A stretch of 64,000 nt of DNA from Neostapfia colusana (taxonomy: Eukaryota > Streptophyta > Magnoliopsida > Poales > Poaceae), in NCBI GenBank assembly GCA_030760725.1, contig JASWHV010000012.1:49507652-49571651 (forward strand). Reading direction: 5' to 3'. The position numbers and the translations under genes were made by a program. Under the pieces are notes generated by a model, which saw only the letters and a list, made by a program, of their open reading frames with translations, did not search any database and had not been told where the DNA came from. Within the stretch, counting starts at the first letter, position 1. Each line of letters starts with the position of its first letter. Of the stretch, positions 18,888 to 31,364 are shown in pieces.

Positions 18888-21800
18888 TGTGGGGACCACC
18901 CCGTGGTTCACCCACTCCAGGATCGCATAGGGTGGTGCCGTGCGATGCGGCACCCAACAGCACACATGAAAAGATTAAAGAACAACATACAAACTTTTAT
19001 TTGATACAAAACAGCGGAAGTCTTTTACAAAATAAAACTATACAGCGGAAGTAATGTACATTAGTAGCCTTTCATCCTAACTATGCAAAAGTGCAGCCGT
19101 CCAGCCCGGGAACGCTACACGCTAGCAGCATGGAACCGGAGAAATCACGGCGGCGTGCAGGGCTCCATCTCGGCCGTGTTCCCTGACGGGGGCATCGCCT
19201 CATCCTCAGAACCCTTCTCATAGCTCTCACCTGCATACAGCTCAAATATTGCAACCGTGAGCACGATGGCTCAGCAAGGCTTAACCATCTAGCCTAGGCA
19301 TGGAACTCTACATGCAGGGATGTGTATGATAGGAAAAAGAATTTGCGACAAAGACACGCCTATAAGTTGATCCTTACTTTCAGTTTTATAGCATCAGATT
19401 CATGTGCCTTAGGCAGCCCTCACATCGGAAGTCCACAATCAAACAAGAAACGCTTTCCTCCGATGTGGTGATGCCCAAAGCGGAAAGTAAACTTAATTAG
19501 CTCTACCTCTACAGCAGACATGGTTTCCAAAACATTAATCTATCATCACAGCATATTATCATTCAACTGGCTTACTTTACTTCTTACTACGTCACAAAAC
19601 AGTAAACAAGCGGTACTCAAATAACCGCGAGGGACGGTGATTGCAATCAGGAGACACCCGGACAACACGTTGCATACACCCACTTTCAGAAGCGTGATTC
19701 CACACCCCTTCCTACTCTGTTGTATGCAACGACCTTTCAAAGGCAACTCAAATGTCGAACCGGTCCATCCGTAACGGGCAGGAGGTCCCCGCGTGGAGCG
19801 TGACTGTGCCCACCGGCAGATTTACACCTTGCTACCCTCAACCCACTCCTATTTACGGTTGGGTAAGCCTCGGCACCCAGGTTAACCATTTACATCGGTT
19901 TCCTGCTTATGTCAGTATGCAATCCGGTACTGTTCGATACATGTTCAGCAGGCCCGCACACGACTCGGTCCTCAATCGACACCAACAGGGCTACGCACGT
20001 GAGACCTCCGCTCACTGCTTCCTATCCCCCCTGTTGGGTCTCATTTTCACCACTCTTAAGCCATTTTCTATTCTAACCAAACCGTGTGATAAACCTTACC
20101 TCGCGAGTAGATTCCAACTACTCGACTTCTACCGAGGTCCTAAGCATATTAGTGGGGCCTTGTCTACTCGTCGGCTCTGTAAGCTACCCAACCCTTCATA
20201 GGACTTGAAAGGTTATGCAAGTGGGGTTTCAATCACCTTAACTCTAATACAAACATTCACCCTAGACGTAAGTGATACAAATAAAAAGCTTTATAAAAAG
20301 TACTTAAGTGCAAACCGGGGCTTGCCTGGTTGTGAGTTAAATGAGAAGTCAGCTTCTGGTGGGAGGACGTCCAACGGCTCCGGTGCGTCCTCAACTTCGC
20401 ACTATATGAGATGTAACAAAATATATGTGTAAGCATTAAGAATTTATAAGAAGTAAACTTCTATTCATAGCTACTGCTATTTAGAATCCTTAATTAGCTT
20501 TGGAATTTTTACAGTGGACACTAGACTCTCTAAGGATGACCTGAGCAAAATTTGGATACATGTCATTGCACAATGCAGTCTTTAAAATTCCTACAAGTAC
20601 AATGCTTCTCTGAATTTTGAACCCAAATCAGGAGCTTTGACATAGCTAACAGTGGAAGATCTGATTAGGGTAAGTCCCCCTGGTTCTAACAAAATTCGTT
20701 TCACCATTTTTGGAGCTACCAACAGAGAGATATGAATTTTTAAAGTTGGACAGGAGTTCTGAAAAAGCTTCTGTTTAAATTAGAATTTTCAAATAAAGGC
20801 TGAACTTGGAAAGGCAGTTTAGCCTAGCAAATGAAATCTAATGAAGCCCAAATTTTTACTGGAGATCAGTAATATTATAAGGAACCTCCTAGCAAAATTT
20901 GAAGAATTTCCATAACAGGGATCTTCTGGAATTAATTCCCAAAGACTTAAATTTGATGAATTTTGGAGAAATTTCCAAAAATCACTAGATCAATTTCTTT
21001 GCATTTCTGCAAAGTACTGATTGAGAGGAATCCAACAAAATTTGTTTCACAAATTTTGGATATTCCTACTGAAAATTATGGCCCTTTGAATCTTGTACTA
21101 AATCTTAAAATTGAAGAAATGTTTAAACTCTGGTTGTGGACCCCACCCGCGACGTTATCCACTCAGATGACGGCAACACCAAGGGCACGGGGTTATTCCC
21201 GCGCAGCCACACCGGATCCGGTGCCACAGGCCGATCCCCGCGCGTACATAGAGGCTGACCGGTGGGACCCACCCCCCCTTCGTCTTCCTCGCGCTGCCCG
21301 CGCCTCCCGCGGCGGCGCACGCCGGCGAGGCTCGTCGGGACGGGGTTCCCGTGGTCCGTACTTCCTCAAACTCGCCGCCTGTTTGTTCTACACCGCGCTG
21401 AACATGATGGTGGGGTCGGGAGCCGATGACAACGGCCGGAACGGTGCTTGCACCGGCGACCATGTCGGACCTTACTTCGGCGACCTCGTTCTCCCTCGAC
21501 AGCAGGTCTTTCGGGCTAGGGTTTGCTCCAAAAGCACCAGTGTCACATGGACAACATCGACCCATAGCCCGCTCTCCATGAAAACCACCGGAGAGGGGAC
21601 CTCCCCGGCGACCCGAGCCCGCAAAACGCCGGCGACGACAAAAACTCGAAGAACTCCTTCAGTTCTTGATGGTTTCTGGCGCCGTTTGAGCGAGAAGGAT
21701 CGCAGGGATCTAGCAACGCTTCTCCTAGACCAGAATGAGCTCTAGCTATCGCAGCATGACGAATTTGATCGCAGACCGAGAGGTGTTGCTATGAACTAGG

Positions 21801-22943
21801 GTTTGGTAAAACCCAAAATTCTCACTACCCGATTGATCAATTGTCCTGAAGCTTTCGCTAACACGATCTACAGACAACAACGCACCTTTCTTGTGCAGGG
21901 AAGGGGCGGTGAAACTGGCCGTAGCGTGCTGTCCACGATGAACCGAATGTGGTTCCGTCGAGCACCTTCGAACGCCGGCGCAAATCCTTGGTTTGCGCGT
22001 AGCACAAGCTAGGAAGCTTAAGGGAGGGAACGGTGGAAGCTGGAGCACTCTCTTGCGCTTATTTTTGCTGCTTGGAGCTCGATCATCCGATATTGGGTGA
22101 GCGTGGGCAAGGGCGAAACAGAAGCGGCACGGAGGCAGTTTCTCGCGGGAGAGAACGGAGGGAGCGGCGAGCAACCGAGAGAAGTGAAGACCGACTTCGT
22201 TGCTGCGACCGTGTGCTAATGAAGCGGCTGGCGATCGAGGAAACCAGGAGGTGGCGCGGTGGAGTCCTCGGGAGCGGGTTTTGCCGGGCGCTGGTGGTCT
22301 CTCGGTGATCGGCCGATGAAAACAGAGGCGGTAGGCTCTGTTGAGAGGCTGACTACTGAGCCCCACTTCTCCCCTCTTTTAATCAATTTTGTTCTCTGAT
22401 ATTTTATCCCAGCTGCTCAGAATTAAAGACCTTACTTCACCCCAAATTTAAGGTTTGAATTTGCTGAATTCAAATGGTTTGAATTCTGGTGTAGAATTTG
22501 AATTATGTTTGATCATTTGAATTTGAAATGGAGTTTGAACTCTCCATTTTGTATTATCCCAAAAACCTAGCAAACCAGCTCCAAAGTTTCCAATTTTTGG
22601 CATGGCTGCTCATTCAAATGTGGAGAACACAATTGTGAAACCAAATTTGCAAATTGAAGGAATTGGAATTTGAAACTGAATTTGAAATTCAGATTAGAGG
22701 GCTTTTCCTTTTAATCCCAAACAAATATAGAAACTCCTCCAAATGAGCTGAAATTTTGAAAGGTGCATATTTGGTGTATGAAGATCCAAGCTGTGCATTT
22801 AGATCTCCAGGTTTGGAAGTTTTTAGGAAGTCTAAACCCTCACTTTGAACTTACACCATTATAATTCAAAGTTTTAATTCCCCTCATTTTTCATAAGTGT
22901 ACATGAGCTGAATTTTCTTGCTACCACTTTTGGGGATTTTACA
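18888..22943 (-). repeat. 3' LTR of gypsy C (left copy)
   Basis: Plus-strand ends are TGTGGGGACC and GGGGATTTTACA. It is nearly identical to 27319-31364, with scattered substitutions and few small gaps, so C is fairly young. The GC-rich middle (about 21130-22330) keeps two tail-to-tail open frames in both LTR copies (plus 20963-21745; minus 22366-21746). I treat these as non-coding because they match no family I recognise. A TATA-like TTAAAAG on the minus strand lies near 22380. Confidence 0.88.
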
Positions 22944-22965
22944 TCCCTCCCCCCTTAAAAGAATC
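22944..22965 (-). other. Polypurine tract of gypsy C
   Basis: On the minus strand AAGGGGGGAGGGA directly precedes the LTR start TGTAAAATCC. This is the expected plus-strand DNA primer site. Confidence 0.85.
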
Positions 22966-23006
22966 TCGTCCCGAGATTCCAAAGGAAATGCAAAGTGGGG
23001 AAAACT

Positions 23007-24382
23007 TTACCGGATATATGATGATAGCAAGTCCGGATAATATGTTCGGAGATAGTCCTCGCTTTCCCATGTCGCCTCATCAGCGGTATGGTTGCTCCAC
23101 AAGACCTTGTAGAACCATAAGGTCCGGTTTGTTGTGGCACGAGTCTTTTCATTAATAATCCGGATTGGATACTCCGTGTACGTGAGGTCCGGTTGAAGAA
23201 CTTCTATGTCTTCAGTGCGGATTCCAGCGGAGGGTTTGAGGCACTTCCTCAGCTGAGAAATATGGAAGACGTTGTGAATTCCTGCGAGCGACGCTGGTAA
23301 ATCCAAGCATAGGCCACGGGTCCGCATTTTTCAATGACTGCGAACGGACCAATGAATCGCGACGCAAGTTTACCCTTCACTCCGAAACGATGAACTCCCT
23401 TCATCGGAGACACACGGACATAAACATGGTCCCCGATGTCGAAGTGGAGAGTTCGGCGTCTTTTATCTGCATAGCTCTTCTGACGAGATTGAGCAGCCTT
23501 AAGATTGGCTTGTATTACTCGCACTCGTTCTTCAGCCTCATTCACAAGTTCAATACCGTAGATAACTCGCTCGCCGGACTCGCACCAGTTAAGGGGTGTG
23601 CGGCATTTCCGGCCGTAGAGAGCTTCATACGGCGCCATCTTAATGCTAGCTTGATAGCCATTGTTGTAAGAAAACTCCGCCAACGGAAAATGATCGTCCC
23701 AATTCTTTCCGTGGTGGATGGCACAAGCGCGTAGCATGTCTTCCAGCACTTGGTTCACCCGTTCAGTTTGACCATCCGTCTGCGGGTGATACGTGGAGCT
23801 TCGGATCAGTTTGATCCCCAATGATGCGTGCAGCTGTTCCCAAAACCGTGAGACGAACAGCGCACCGCGATCTGAAATAATGGAGCGGGGAACACCGTGC
23901 AAGCACAAGATCCTTGCAATATACAGCTCTGCATATTGCTTGGCCACGTAATTTGTATGTACGGGAATGAAATGAGCCGACTTGGTTAGTCGATCGACTA
24001 TCACCCAAATCGAGTCATGCTTGTGAGACGTGAGAGGTAACCCGACTATGAAATCCATGCTGATATCCTCCCACTTCCATGCCGGAATGTTCAATGGTTG
24101 CAGATGTTTGGCTTTACGCATATGGTCGGCTTTCACACGCCGACACGTATCACATTCGGATACGTACTTTGCGATTTCTCTTTTCATCCGTGTCCACCAA
24201 AATCTGGTCTTCAGATCCTGGTACATCTTGTTGCTGCCCGGATGAATGGAATACTTGGACAAATGAGCTTCGTCCAAGATTTTCTTCCGAAGCTTCATGT
24301 CACGCGGTACCACTATACGGTCTTTGAACCATAGTGTACCATTATCATCTCTTCGGAAGCATTTCATTTCGCCATTCTTCAT
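23007..24382 (-). pseudogene. Integrase with chromodomain-like tail, gypsy C
   Basis: The minus-strand N-terminal HHCC zinc motif shows HLSKYSIHPGSNKMYQDL then CDTCRRVKADH. The core has MDFIVGLPL (Asp 1), SIISDRGALF (Asp 2) and ERVNQVLEDML (Glu), all present. GPVAY follows, where one G missing between 23308 and 23309 (present at 31730 in the second copy) shifts the frame. The C-terminal part continues in the 23327-23007 frame with a YPIRIINEKTR ... VLWSNHTADEATWE motif, the chromodomain-like end of chromoviral integrases, thought to guide insertion to chromatin. Apart from the frame shift the domain is well kept. Confidence 0.92.
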
Positions 24383-24388
24383 CCTTCT

Positions 24389-25146
24389 CTAAATGTGCGA
24401 CATTCCCACGTCTTTCTTCTGTGCTTCCATAATCTCCTCTCGTATTGTAGGGACGAGAGCAAGATTATATAATGCCCCATATAGAACCAAGTACAGACTC
24501 GGCTCCTCCTCTTCAAGTGGGGTAATGGACAGATTGTTGACATGGAATTTGCGGCTTAATGCATCGGCAACCACGTTTGCCTTACCGGGATGGTAGTGAA
24601 TCTCGATCTCATAGTCTTTGATCAGTTCTAGCCATCTCCGTTGCCGCATATTCAACTCCTTTTGAGTGAATATATACTTCAAACTCTTGTGGTCGGTGTA
24701 GAGGTGCATTAAGTTCCCAAGCAGATAGTGCCTCCACATTTTCAATGCCAACACCATAGCAGCGAGCTCAAGATCATGAGTCAGATAGTGCTGCTCGTGG
24801 TTACGGAGTTGTCGTGAGCCATAGGCGACCACTCTGCCTCCTTGCATCAATACACAGCCAAGCCCGATACCGGACGCGTCACAATATACGTCAAAGGGCT
24901 TGGTTGTATCCGGTTGAGCTAACACCGGGGCTGTTGTAAGATGCTTCACTAATGTTTGGAAAGCTTCTTCACAAGCTGAGCTCCAAACATATTTGATCCC
25001 CTTCTTCAACAGTCCTGTCATCGGCTTAGCAAGCTTGGAGAAATTCGGTATGAATCTCCGATAATACCCTGCTAACCCGAGGAAACTCCTGACTTCATGG
25101 ACTTATGTGGGGGACTTCCATTTCAGCACTTGTTCGATCTTGCTTG
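24389..25146 (-). pseudogene. RT C-terminus and RNase H, gypsy C
   Basis: The minus strand starts inside RT at GIAVDPSKIEQVLKWKSPT, an in-frame TAA (25105-25103), then VHEVRSFLG and the connection region. The RNase H domain has PFDVYCDASGIGLGCVL (Asp), THDLELAAMV (Glu) and HLYTDHKSLKYI (Asp). The tail to 24389 includes HYHPGKANVVADALSR, typical of the RT/RNase H end in Ty3/gypsy. The RT fingers and palm with the YxDD active site are absent, so the element could move only with enzymes supplied by a relative. Confidence 0.9.
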
Positions 25147-25551
25147 GATCAACTGCAATGCCTTCTGATGTTCGGTGCATCGTAGCAGCCCGAACTTCGC
25201 CTCCAGAGTGCGGATAAAGCTGTCCGCCTCCAAAGGTTCTTCGGCCTCCGTGAAGACCGGTGGATGGGTCGCCATGAATTCTGAATACGAACTTTGTTGG
25301 GGCTGGCGTTGCCCATTGTCTTGGCGTCCTCCCTGATGGGACGCATTCTGCTGGACTAGCATTCGCAGCAACTCGGTTTGCTCGTCGCGCGAGCCAAGCA
25401 CTGCAGCGAGAACCTCCGCAAGATTCCTTGGAAGTTCTGGCGGTGGAGGAGGTGGTTGCTGCTGCGTCGTGGTTTGCTCCGGAGGTGGAGACTCATCACT
25501 ACGAACCTGACTCGGACCTTGCTCCTCTTGTGCGGAACGTGTCCGCACCAT
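25147..25551 (-). pseudogene. Gag N-terminal part of gypsy C
   Basis: Minus-strand ATG at 25551 (MVRTRSAQEEQGPSQVRSDE). It has a Gln/Pro-rich segment (TTQQQPPPPPP), a helix with LAEVLAAVLGSRDEQTELL, and the gag core start EFMATHPPVFTEAEEPLEADS ... LEAKFGLLRCTEHQKAL. At that point gag is joined directly to late RT sequence (about 25147-25165), in another frame. The lost part includes the rest of gag, the zinc knuckle, protease and the RT catalytic region. Confidence 0.85.
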
Positions 25552-27300
25552 TCTGCATTCATACCATTTAAACGATCAGCACATGTTGGTTTAGCCCATC
25601 CAGTCAATACAATGGTAATGCAAGAATGGAATAATTAATACGCATAACAATCACACATATGGATAAAGTATAAACTTTATACAACATATACATCCCTGGA
25701 CCATGTCACAAGATCAGGTTCCAAAGTAATGAACTTTAGGGATTAAAAGTCCATTTTGACCATCATGGGTCGCTACGGGATGTTAAGTGTGTTAGCATGC
25801 GTAATTCCTCGCTATTGTACTGGACCCAAACATGTCCTAACTCGAAGTGATATGTCAAATGCATAAACTCTTCAATTCCCAACTCGCTGTTTTACAACAG
25901 CCACTGGATGTCGAGTCGTAAAACTAAGTGTTTTGGTTGAAACACTTCAACATGGTGCCCTGTCCAGCTTCTGGTCCAGCTGACCAGTCTGGATAATCCA
26001 ACAGTTTTGCCCACCTAGAGGCAAAATCTGGACTAGAGTTCAACAACAAAGTTGTAGAACATTTCCTGTACTTTCCAACGGTGTCTTGCTTGCCCCTTGG
26101 AAATTTCTACAGTAATTTGTGGTTGGAATTCAGAAAATTCCAGAGACCATTTTGGTCTGCCCTGTTTCTGGACAGTACCTACTCTTCTGAGATTTTCATC
26201 CCTTTGGAGGGAGATTTTGTTCTGGAGCTCCACAAGAAAGTTGTAGAGGACTTCAAAACCTTTCCAGAATGGTATCCCACACCTCCATTGGTTCAACCAA
26301 TCTTAAGTTATGCCCTGTTCAACTTCAGCAAAAATTTCTGCCGGAACCAGGGGAGATTGTTCCTAAGTTTTTGAGATTGAATCTATACTCCCAATTGACT
26401 CTTAGTTCAATATAGGAGTTTACTAACCCCTAAATGGAATCCTAAACTTCATTGTGACTCTTTTCTTTGAAAATAAACTTTAATGCAGTCGGTACTACGT
26501 TTCCTCACCAAAGAAAAATCCTAAACCGGTATTCCGGCATATACCTGTCAAATGGTGGAACTAATGACGTCACTCACAAACGGTTTCTACACGTCATGCA
26601 CTAACGTGGTTAATGTACCTGCAGAAGAACACACAATAATTGTGCACACAAAGGTTTTTGACATTTCAGGCAGTTCCATATCATAGTAAAAACAAACGGT
26701 CCGTATCATTGCCATACGGATCGTCCTTGAGTCAAGCCACGTCTCAAGGTACATGGTCGTGTTTTCACACCACACGACGGGGAACCCGAGTAGAGCGCGA
26801 ACGGGTCATCACGGTTGGGAATTTTATCAACCCAACAGATACCACCTACTGCCTCATGACCGTTGAGGCACGCCGATGGCGAGCGCTGCGTATAGCCCTT
26901 TGAACATTGAACGTTCAAGAGTTGCATACTATCGTGTTGCTTACCACACGATGGGGTATTCTCACTTTTGCCTAAAGCACGCTGGAGATCAGCGTTTTCA
27001 CATGCTCTCAGAACCATGAAGAGGTTCAGAGACTCATATTCACTACCGTGCCAAGCCACGGTATATCCTTCCATACTATTACTCGTATGGTGAGTTACCG
27101 CAATTGATCTGCCTGCGGTGGCGTACCTTACCGCTTACCTGACGTCGGAGCGTCGTTACAGAATGTATAACACATAAATTAGCTTTTCCACCTTAGTGAC
27201 TACTACTATCATAGACCTTATATGGGCTTAATGACTAATCCTCACTCGACTACTTCTAAATTTTCAAAATAGGCTCTTTTCGAGCGTGCTATTCCCAATG
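25552..27300 (-). other. Leader of gypsy C
   Basis: Untranslated region between the primer site and gag on the minus strand, about 1.75 kb. It contains scattered open frames (for example 27074-26706) with no family match. I see no repeat of the primer site here, unlike element B. Confidence 0.5.
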
Positions 27301-27318
27301 CGGCTCTGATACCACGTC
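27301..27318 (-). other. Primer-binding site of gypsy C
   Basis: On the minus strand TGGTATCAGAGCCG follows the LTR end GGTCCCCACA after a short GACG spacer. It is complementary to initiator tRNA-Met. Confidence 0.88.
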
Positions 27319-30300
27319 TGTGGGGACCACCCCGTGGTTCACCCACTCCAGGATCGCATAGGGTGGTGCCGTTGCGATGCGGCACCCAACAGCACACACG
27401 AAAAGATTAAAGAACAACATACAAACTTTTATTTGATACAAAACAGCGGAAGTCTTTTACAAAATATAACTATACGGCGGAAGTAATGTACATTAGTAGC
27501 CTCTCATCCTAACTATGCAAAGTGCAGCCGTCCAGCCCGGGGACGCTACACGCTAGCAGCATGGAACCGGAGAAATCACGGCGGCGTGCAGGGCTCCATC
27601 TCCGCCGTGTACCCTGACGGGGGCATCGCCTCATCCTCGGAACCCTCCTCATAGCTCTCACCTGCATACAGCTCAAATATTGCAACCATGAGCACGATGG
27701 CTCAACAAGGCTTAACCGTCTAGCCTAGGCATGGAACTCTACATGCAGTGATGTGTATGATAGGAAAAAGAATTTGCGACAAAGACACGCCTATAAGTTG
27801 ATCCTTATTTTCAGTTTTATAGCATCAGATTCATGTACCTTAGGCAACCCTCACATCAGAAGTCCACAATCAAACAAGAAACGCTTTCCTCCGATGTGGT
27901 GATGCCCAAAGCGGAAAGTAAACTTAATTAGCTCTACCTCTACAGCAGACATGGTTTCCAAAACATTAATCTATCATCACAGCATATTATCATTCAACTG
28001 GCTTACTTTACTTCTTACTACATCACGAAACAGTGAACAAGCGGTACTCAAATAACCGCGAGGGACGGTGATTGCAATCAGGTGACACCCGGACAACACG
28101 TTGCATACACCCACTTTCAGAAGCGTGATTCCACACCCCTTCCTACTTTGTTGTATGCAACAACCTTTCAAAGGCAACCCAAATGTCGAACCTGTCCATC
28201 CGTAACGGGCAGGAGGTCCCCGCGTGGAGCGTGACTGTGCCCACCGGCAGATTTACACCTTGCTACCCTCAACCCACTCCTATTTACAGTTGGGTAAGCC
28301 TCGGCACCCAGGTTAACCATTTACATCGGTTTCCTGCTTATATCAGTATGCCATCCGGTACTGTTCCATACTTGTTCAGCAGGCCCGCACACGACTCGGT
28401 CCTCAATCGACACCAACAGGGCTACGCACGTGAGACCTCCGCTCACTGCTTCCTATCCCCCCTGCTGGGTCTCATTTTCACCACTCTTAAGCCATTTTCT
28501 ATTCTAACCAAACCGTGTGATAAACCTTACCTCGCGAGTAGATTCCAACTACTCGACTTCTACCGAGGTCCTAAGCATATTAGCGGGGCCTTGTCTACTC
28601 GTCGGCTCTGTAAGCTACCCAACCCTTCATAGGATTTGAAAGGTTATGCAAGTGGGGTTTCAATCACCTTAACTCTAATGCAAACATTCACCCTAGACGT
28701 AAGTGATACAAATAAAAAGCTTTATAAAAAGTATGCAAACCGGGGCTTACCTGGTTGCGAGTTAAATGAGAAGTCAACTTCTGGTGGGAGGACGTCCAAC
28801 GGCTCCGGTGCGTCCTCAACTTCGGTCACTATATGAGATGTAACAAAATATATGTGTAAGCATTAAGGATTTATAAGAAGTAAATTTCTATTCATAGCTA
28901 CTGCTATTTAGAATCCTTAATTGGCTTTGGAATTTTTACAGTGAACACTAGACTCTCTAAGGATGATCTGAGCAAAATTTGGAGACATGTCATTGCACAA
29001 TTTAGTCTTTAAAATTCCTACAAGTACAATGCTTTTCTGAATTTTGAGCCCAAATCAGGAGCTTTGACATAGCTAACAGTGGAAGATCTGATTAGGGTAA
29101 GTCCCCCTGGTTCTAACAAAATGTGTTTCACCATTTTTGGAGCTACCAACAGAGAGATATGAATTTTTAAAGTTGGACAGGAGTTCTGAAAAAGCTTCTG
29201 TTTAAATTGGAATTTTCAAATAAAGGCTGAACTTGGAAAGGAAGTTTAGCCTAGCAAATGAACTCCAATGAAGCCCAAATTTTTACTGGAGATCAGTAAT
29301 ATCATAAGGAACCTCCTAGCAAAATTTGAAGAATTTCCATAACAGGGATCTTCTGGAATTAATTCCCAAAGACTTAATTTTGATGAATTTTGGAGAAATT
29401 TCCAGAAATCACTAGATCAATTTCTTTGCATTTCTGCAAAGTACTGATTGAGAGGAATCCAACAAAATTTGTTTCAGAAATTTTGGACATTCCTACTAAA
29501 AGTTATGGCCCTTTGAATCTTGTACTAAATCTTAAAATTGAAGAAATGTTTAAACTCTGGCTGTGGACCCCACCCGCAACATTATCCACTCAGATGACGG
29601 CAACACCGAGGGCACTGGGTTATTCCCGCGCAGCCGCACCAGATCCGGTGCCACAGGCCGATCCCCGCGCGTACATAGAGGCTGACCGGTGGGACCCGGC
29701 CCCCCTTGGTCTTCCTCACGCTGCCCGTGCCTCCCGCGGCGGCGCACGCCGGCGAGGCTCGCCGGGACGGGGTTCCCATGGTCCGTGCTTCCTCAAACTC
29801 ACCGCCTGTTTGTTCTACACCGCGCTGAACATGATGGTGGGGTCGGGAGCCGATGACAACGGCCGGAACGGTGCTTGCACCGGCGACCATGTCGGACCTT
29901 ACTTCGGCGACCTCGTTCTCCCTCGACAGCAGGTCTTTCGGGCTAGGCTTTGCTCCAAAAGCACCAGTGTCACATGGACAACATCGACCCATAGCCCGCT
30001 CTCCATGAAAACCACCGGAGAGGGGACCTCACCGGCGACCCGAGCCCGCAAAACGCCGGCGACGATAAAAACTCGAAGAACTCCTTCAGTTCTTGATGGT
30101 TTCTGGCGCCGTTTGAGCGAGAAGGATCGCAGGGATCTAGCAACGCTTCTCCTAGACCAGAATGAGCTCTAGCTATCGCAGCATGACGAATTTGATCGTA
30201 GACCGAGAGGTGTTGCTATGAACTAGGGTTTGGTAAAACCCAAAATTCTCACTACCTGATTGATCAATTGTCCTGAGGCTTTCGGTAACACGATCTACAG

Positions 30301-31364
30301 ACAACAATGCACCTTTCTTGTGCAGGGAAGGGGTGGTGAAACTGGCCGTAGCGTGCTGTCCATGGTGAACCGAACGTGGTTCCGCCGAGTACCTCCGAAC
30401 GCCGGCGCAAATCCTTTGTTTGCGCGTAGCACGAGCTAGGAAGCTTAGGGGAGGGAACGGTGGAAGTTTGAGCACTCTCTTGCGCTTATTTTTTCTGCTT
30501 GGAGCTCGATCATCCGATCTTGGGCGAGCATGGGCGAGGGCGAAACAGAAGCGGCACGGAGGAAGTTTCTCGCGGGAGAGAACGGAGGGAGTGGCGAGCA
30601 ACCGAGAGAAGTGAAGACCGACTTCGTTGCTGCGACCGTGTGGTAATGAAGCGGCTGGCGATCGAGGAAACCAGGAGGTGGTGCGGTGGAGTCCTCGGGA
30701 GCGGGTTTTGCCGGGCGCTGGCAGTCTCTCGGCGATCGGCCGATGAAAACAGAGGCGGTAGGCTCTGTTGAGAGGCTGACTACTGGGCCCCACTTCTCCC
30801 ATCTTTTAATCAATTTTGTTCTCTGATATTTTAACCCAGCTGCTCAGAATTAAAGACCTTACTTCACCCCAAAGTTAAGGTTTGAATTTGCTGAATTCAA
30901 ATGGTTTGAATTCTGGTGTAGAATTTGAATTATGTTTGATCATTTGAAATGGAGTTTGAACTCTCCATTTTGTATTATCCTAAAAACCTAGCAAACCAGC
31001 TCCAAAGTTTCCAATTTTTGGCATGGCTGCTCATTTAAATGTGGAGAACACAATTGTGAAACCAAATTTGCAAATTGAAGGAATTGGAATTTGAAACTGA
31101 ATTTGAAATTCAGATTAGAGGGCTTTTCCTTTTAATCCCAAACAAATATAGAAACTCCTCCAAATGAGCGGAAATTTTGAAGGGTGCATATTTGGTGTAT
31201 GAAGATCCAAGCTGTGCATTTAGATCTCCAGGTTTGGAAGTTTTTGGGAAGTCTAAACCCTCACTTTGAACTTACACCATTATAATTCAAAGTTTTAATT
31301 CCCCTCATTTTTCATAAGTGTACATGAGCTGAATTTTCTTGCTACCACTTTTGGGGATTTTACA
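27319..31364 (-). repeat. 5' LTR of gypsy C (right copy)
   Basis: Matches 18888-22943 throughout. It keeps the same pair of tail-to-tail open frames (plus 29390-30172; minus 30802-30173). On its right it is followed by a polypurine tract identical in form to the one right of the left LTR. It therefore serves as the 5' LTR of C and also abuts sequence as though it were the 3' LTR of a second copy. Confidence 0.88.

Larger units (their letters stand above)
18888..31364 (-). mobile_element. Ty3/gypsy element C (chromovirus), non-autonomous, nested in B
   Basis: Reverse-oriented element with two about 4.05-kb LTRs (18888-22943 and 27319-31364) that look very similar, and a 4.4-kb interior. Minus-strand order is primer site, leader, truncated gag, end of RT, RNase H, integrase with chromodomain-like tail, and polypurine tract. 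Protease and most of RT are deleted. LTR ends on the minus strand are TGTAAAATCC and GGTCCCCACA. Left flanking bases TCCGC (18883-18887) are not duplicated on the right as a target site; the right flank is instead another polypurine tract and integrase (31365 on). Confidence 0.9.

Noticed and set aside
19752..20201. 149-codon open frame present in both LTRs of C
   Set aside because: It is identical in context at 28183-28632 because the LTRs are duplicates. No family match, and it is antisense to the element.
23390..23734. 114-codon plus-strand open frame, also at 31812-32156
   Set aside because: Shadow of the minus-strand integrase in an antisense frame.
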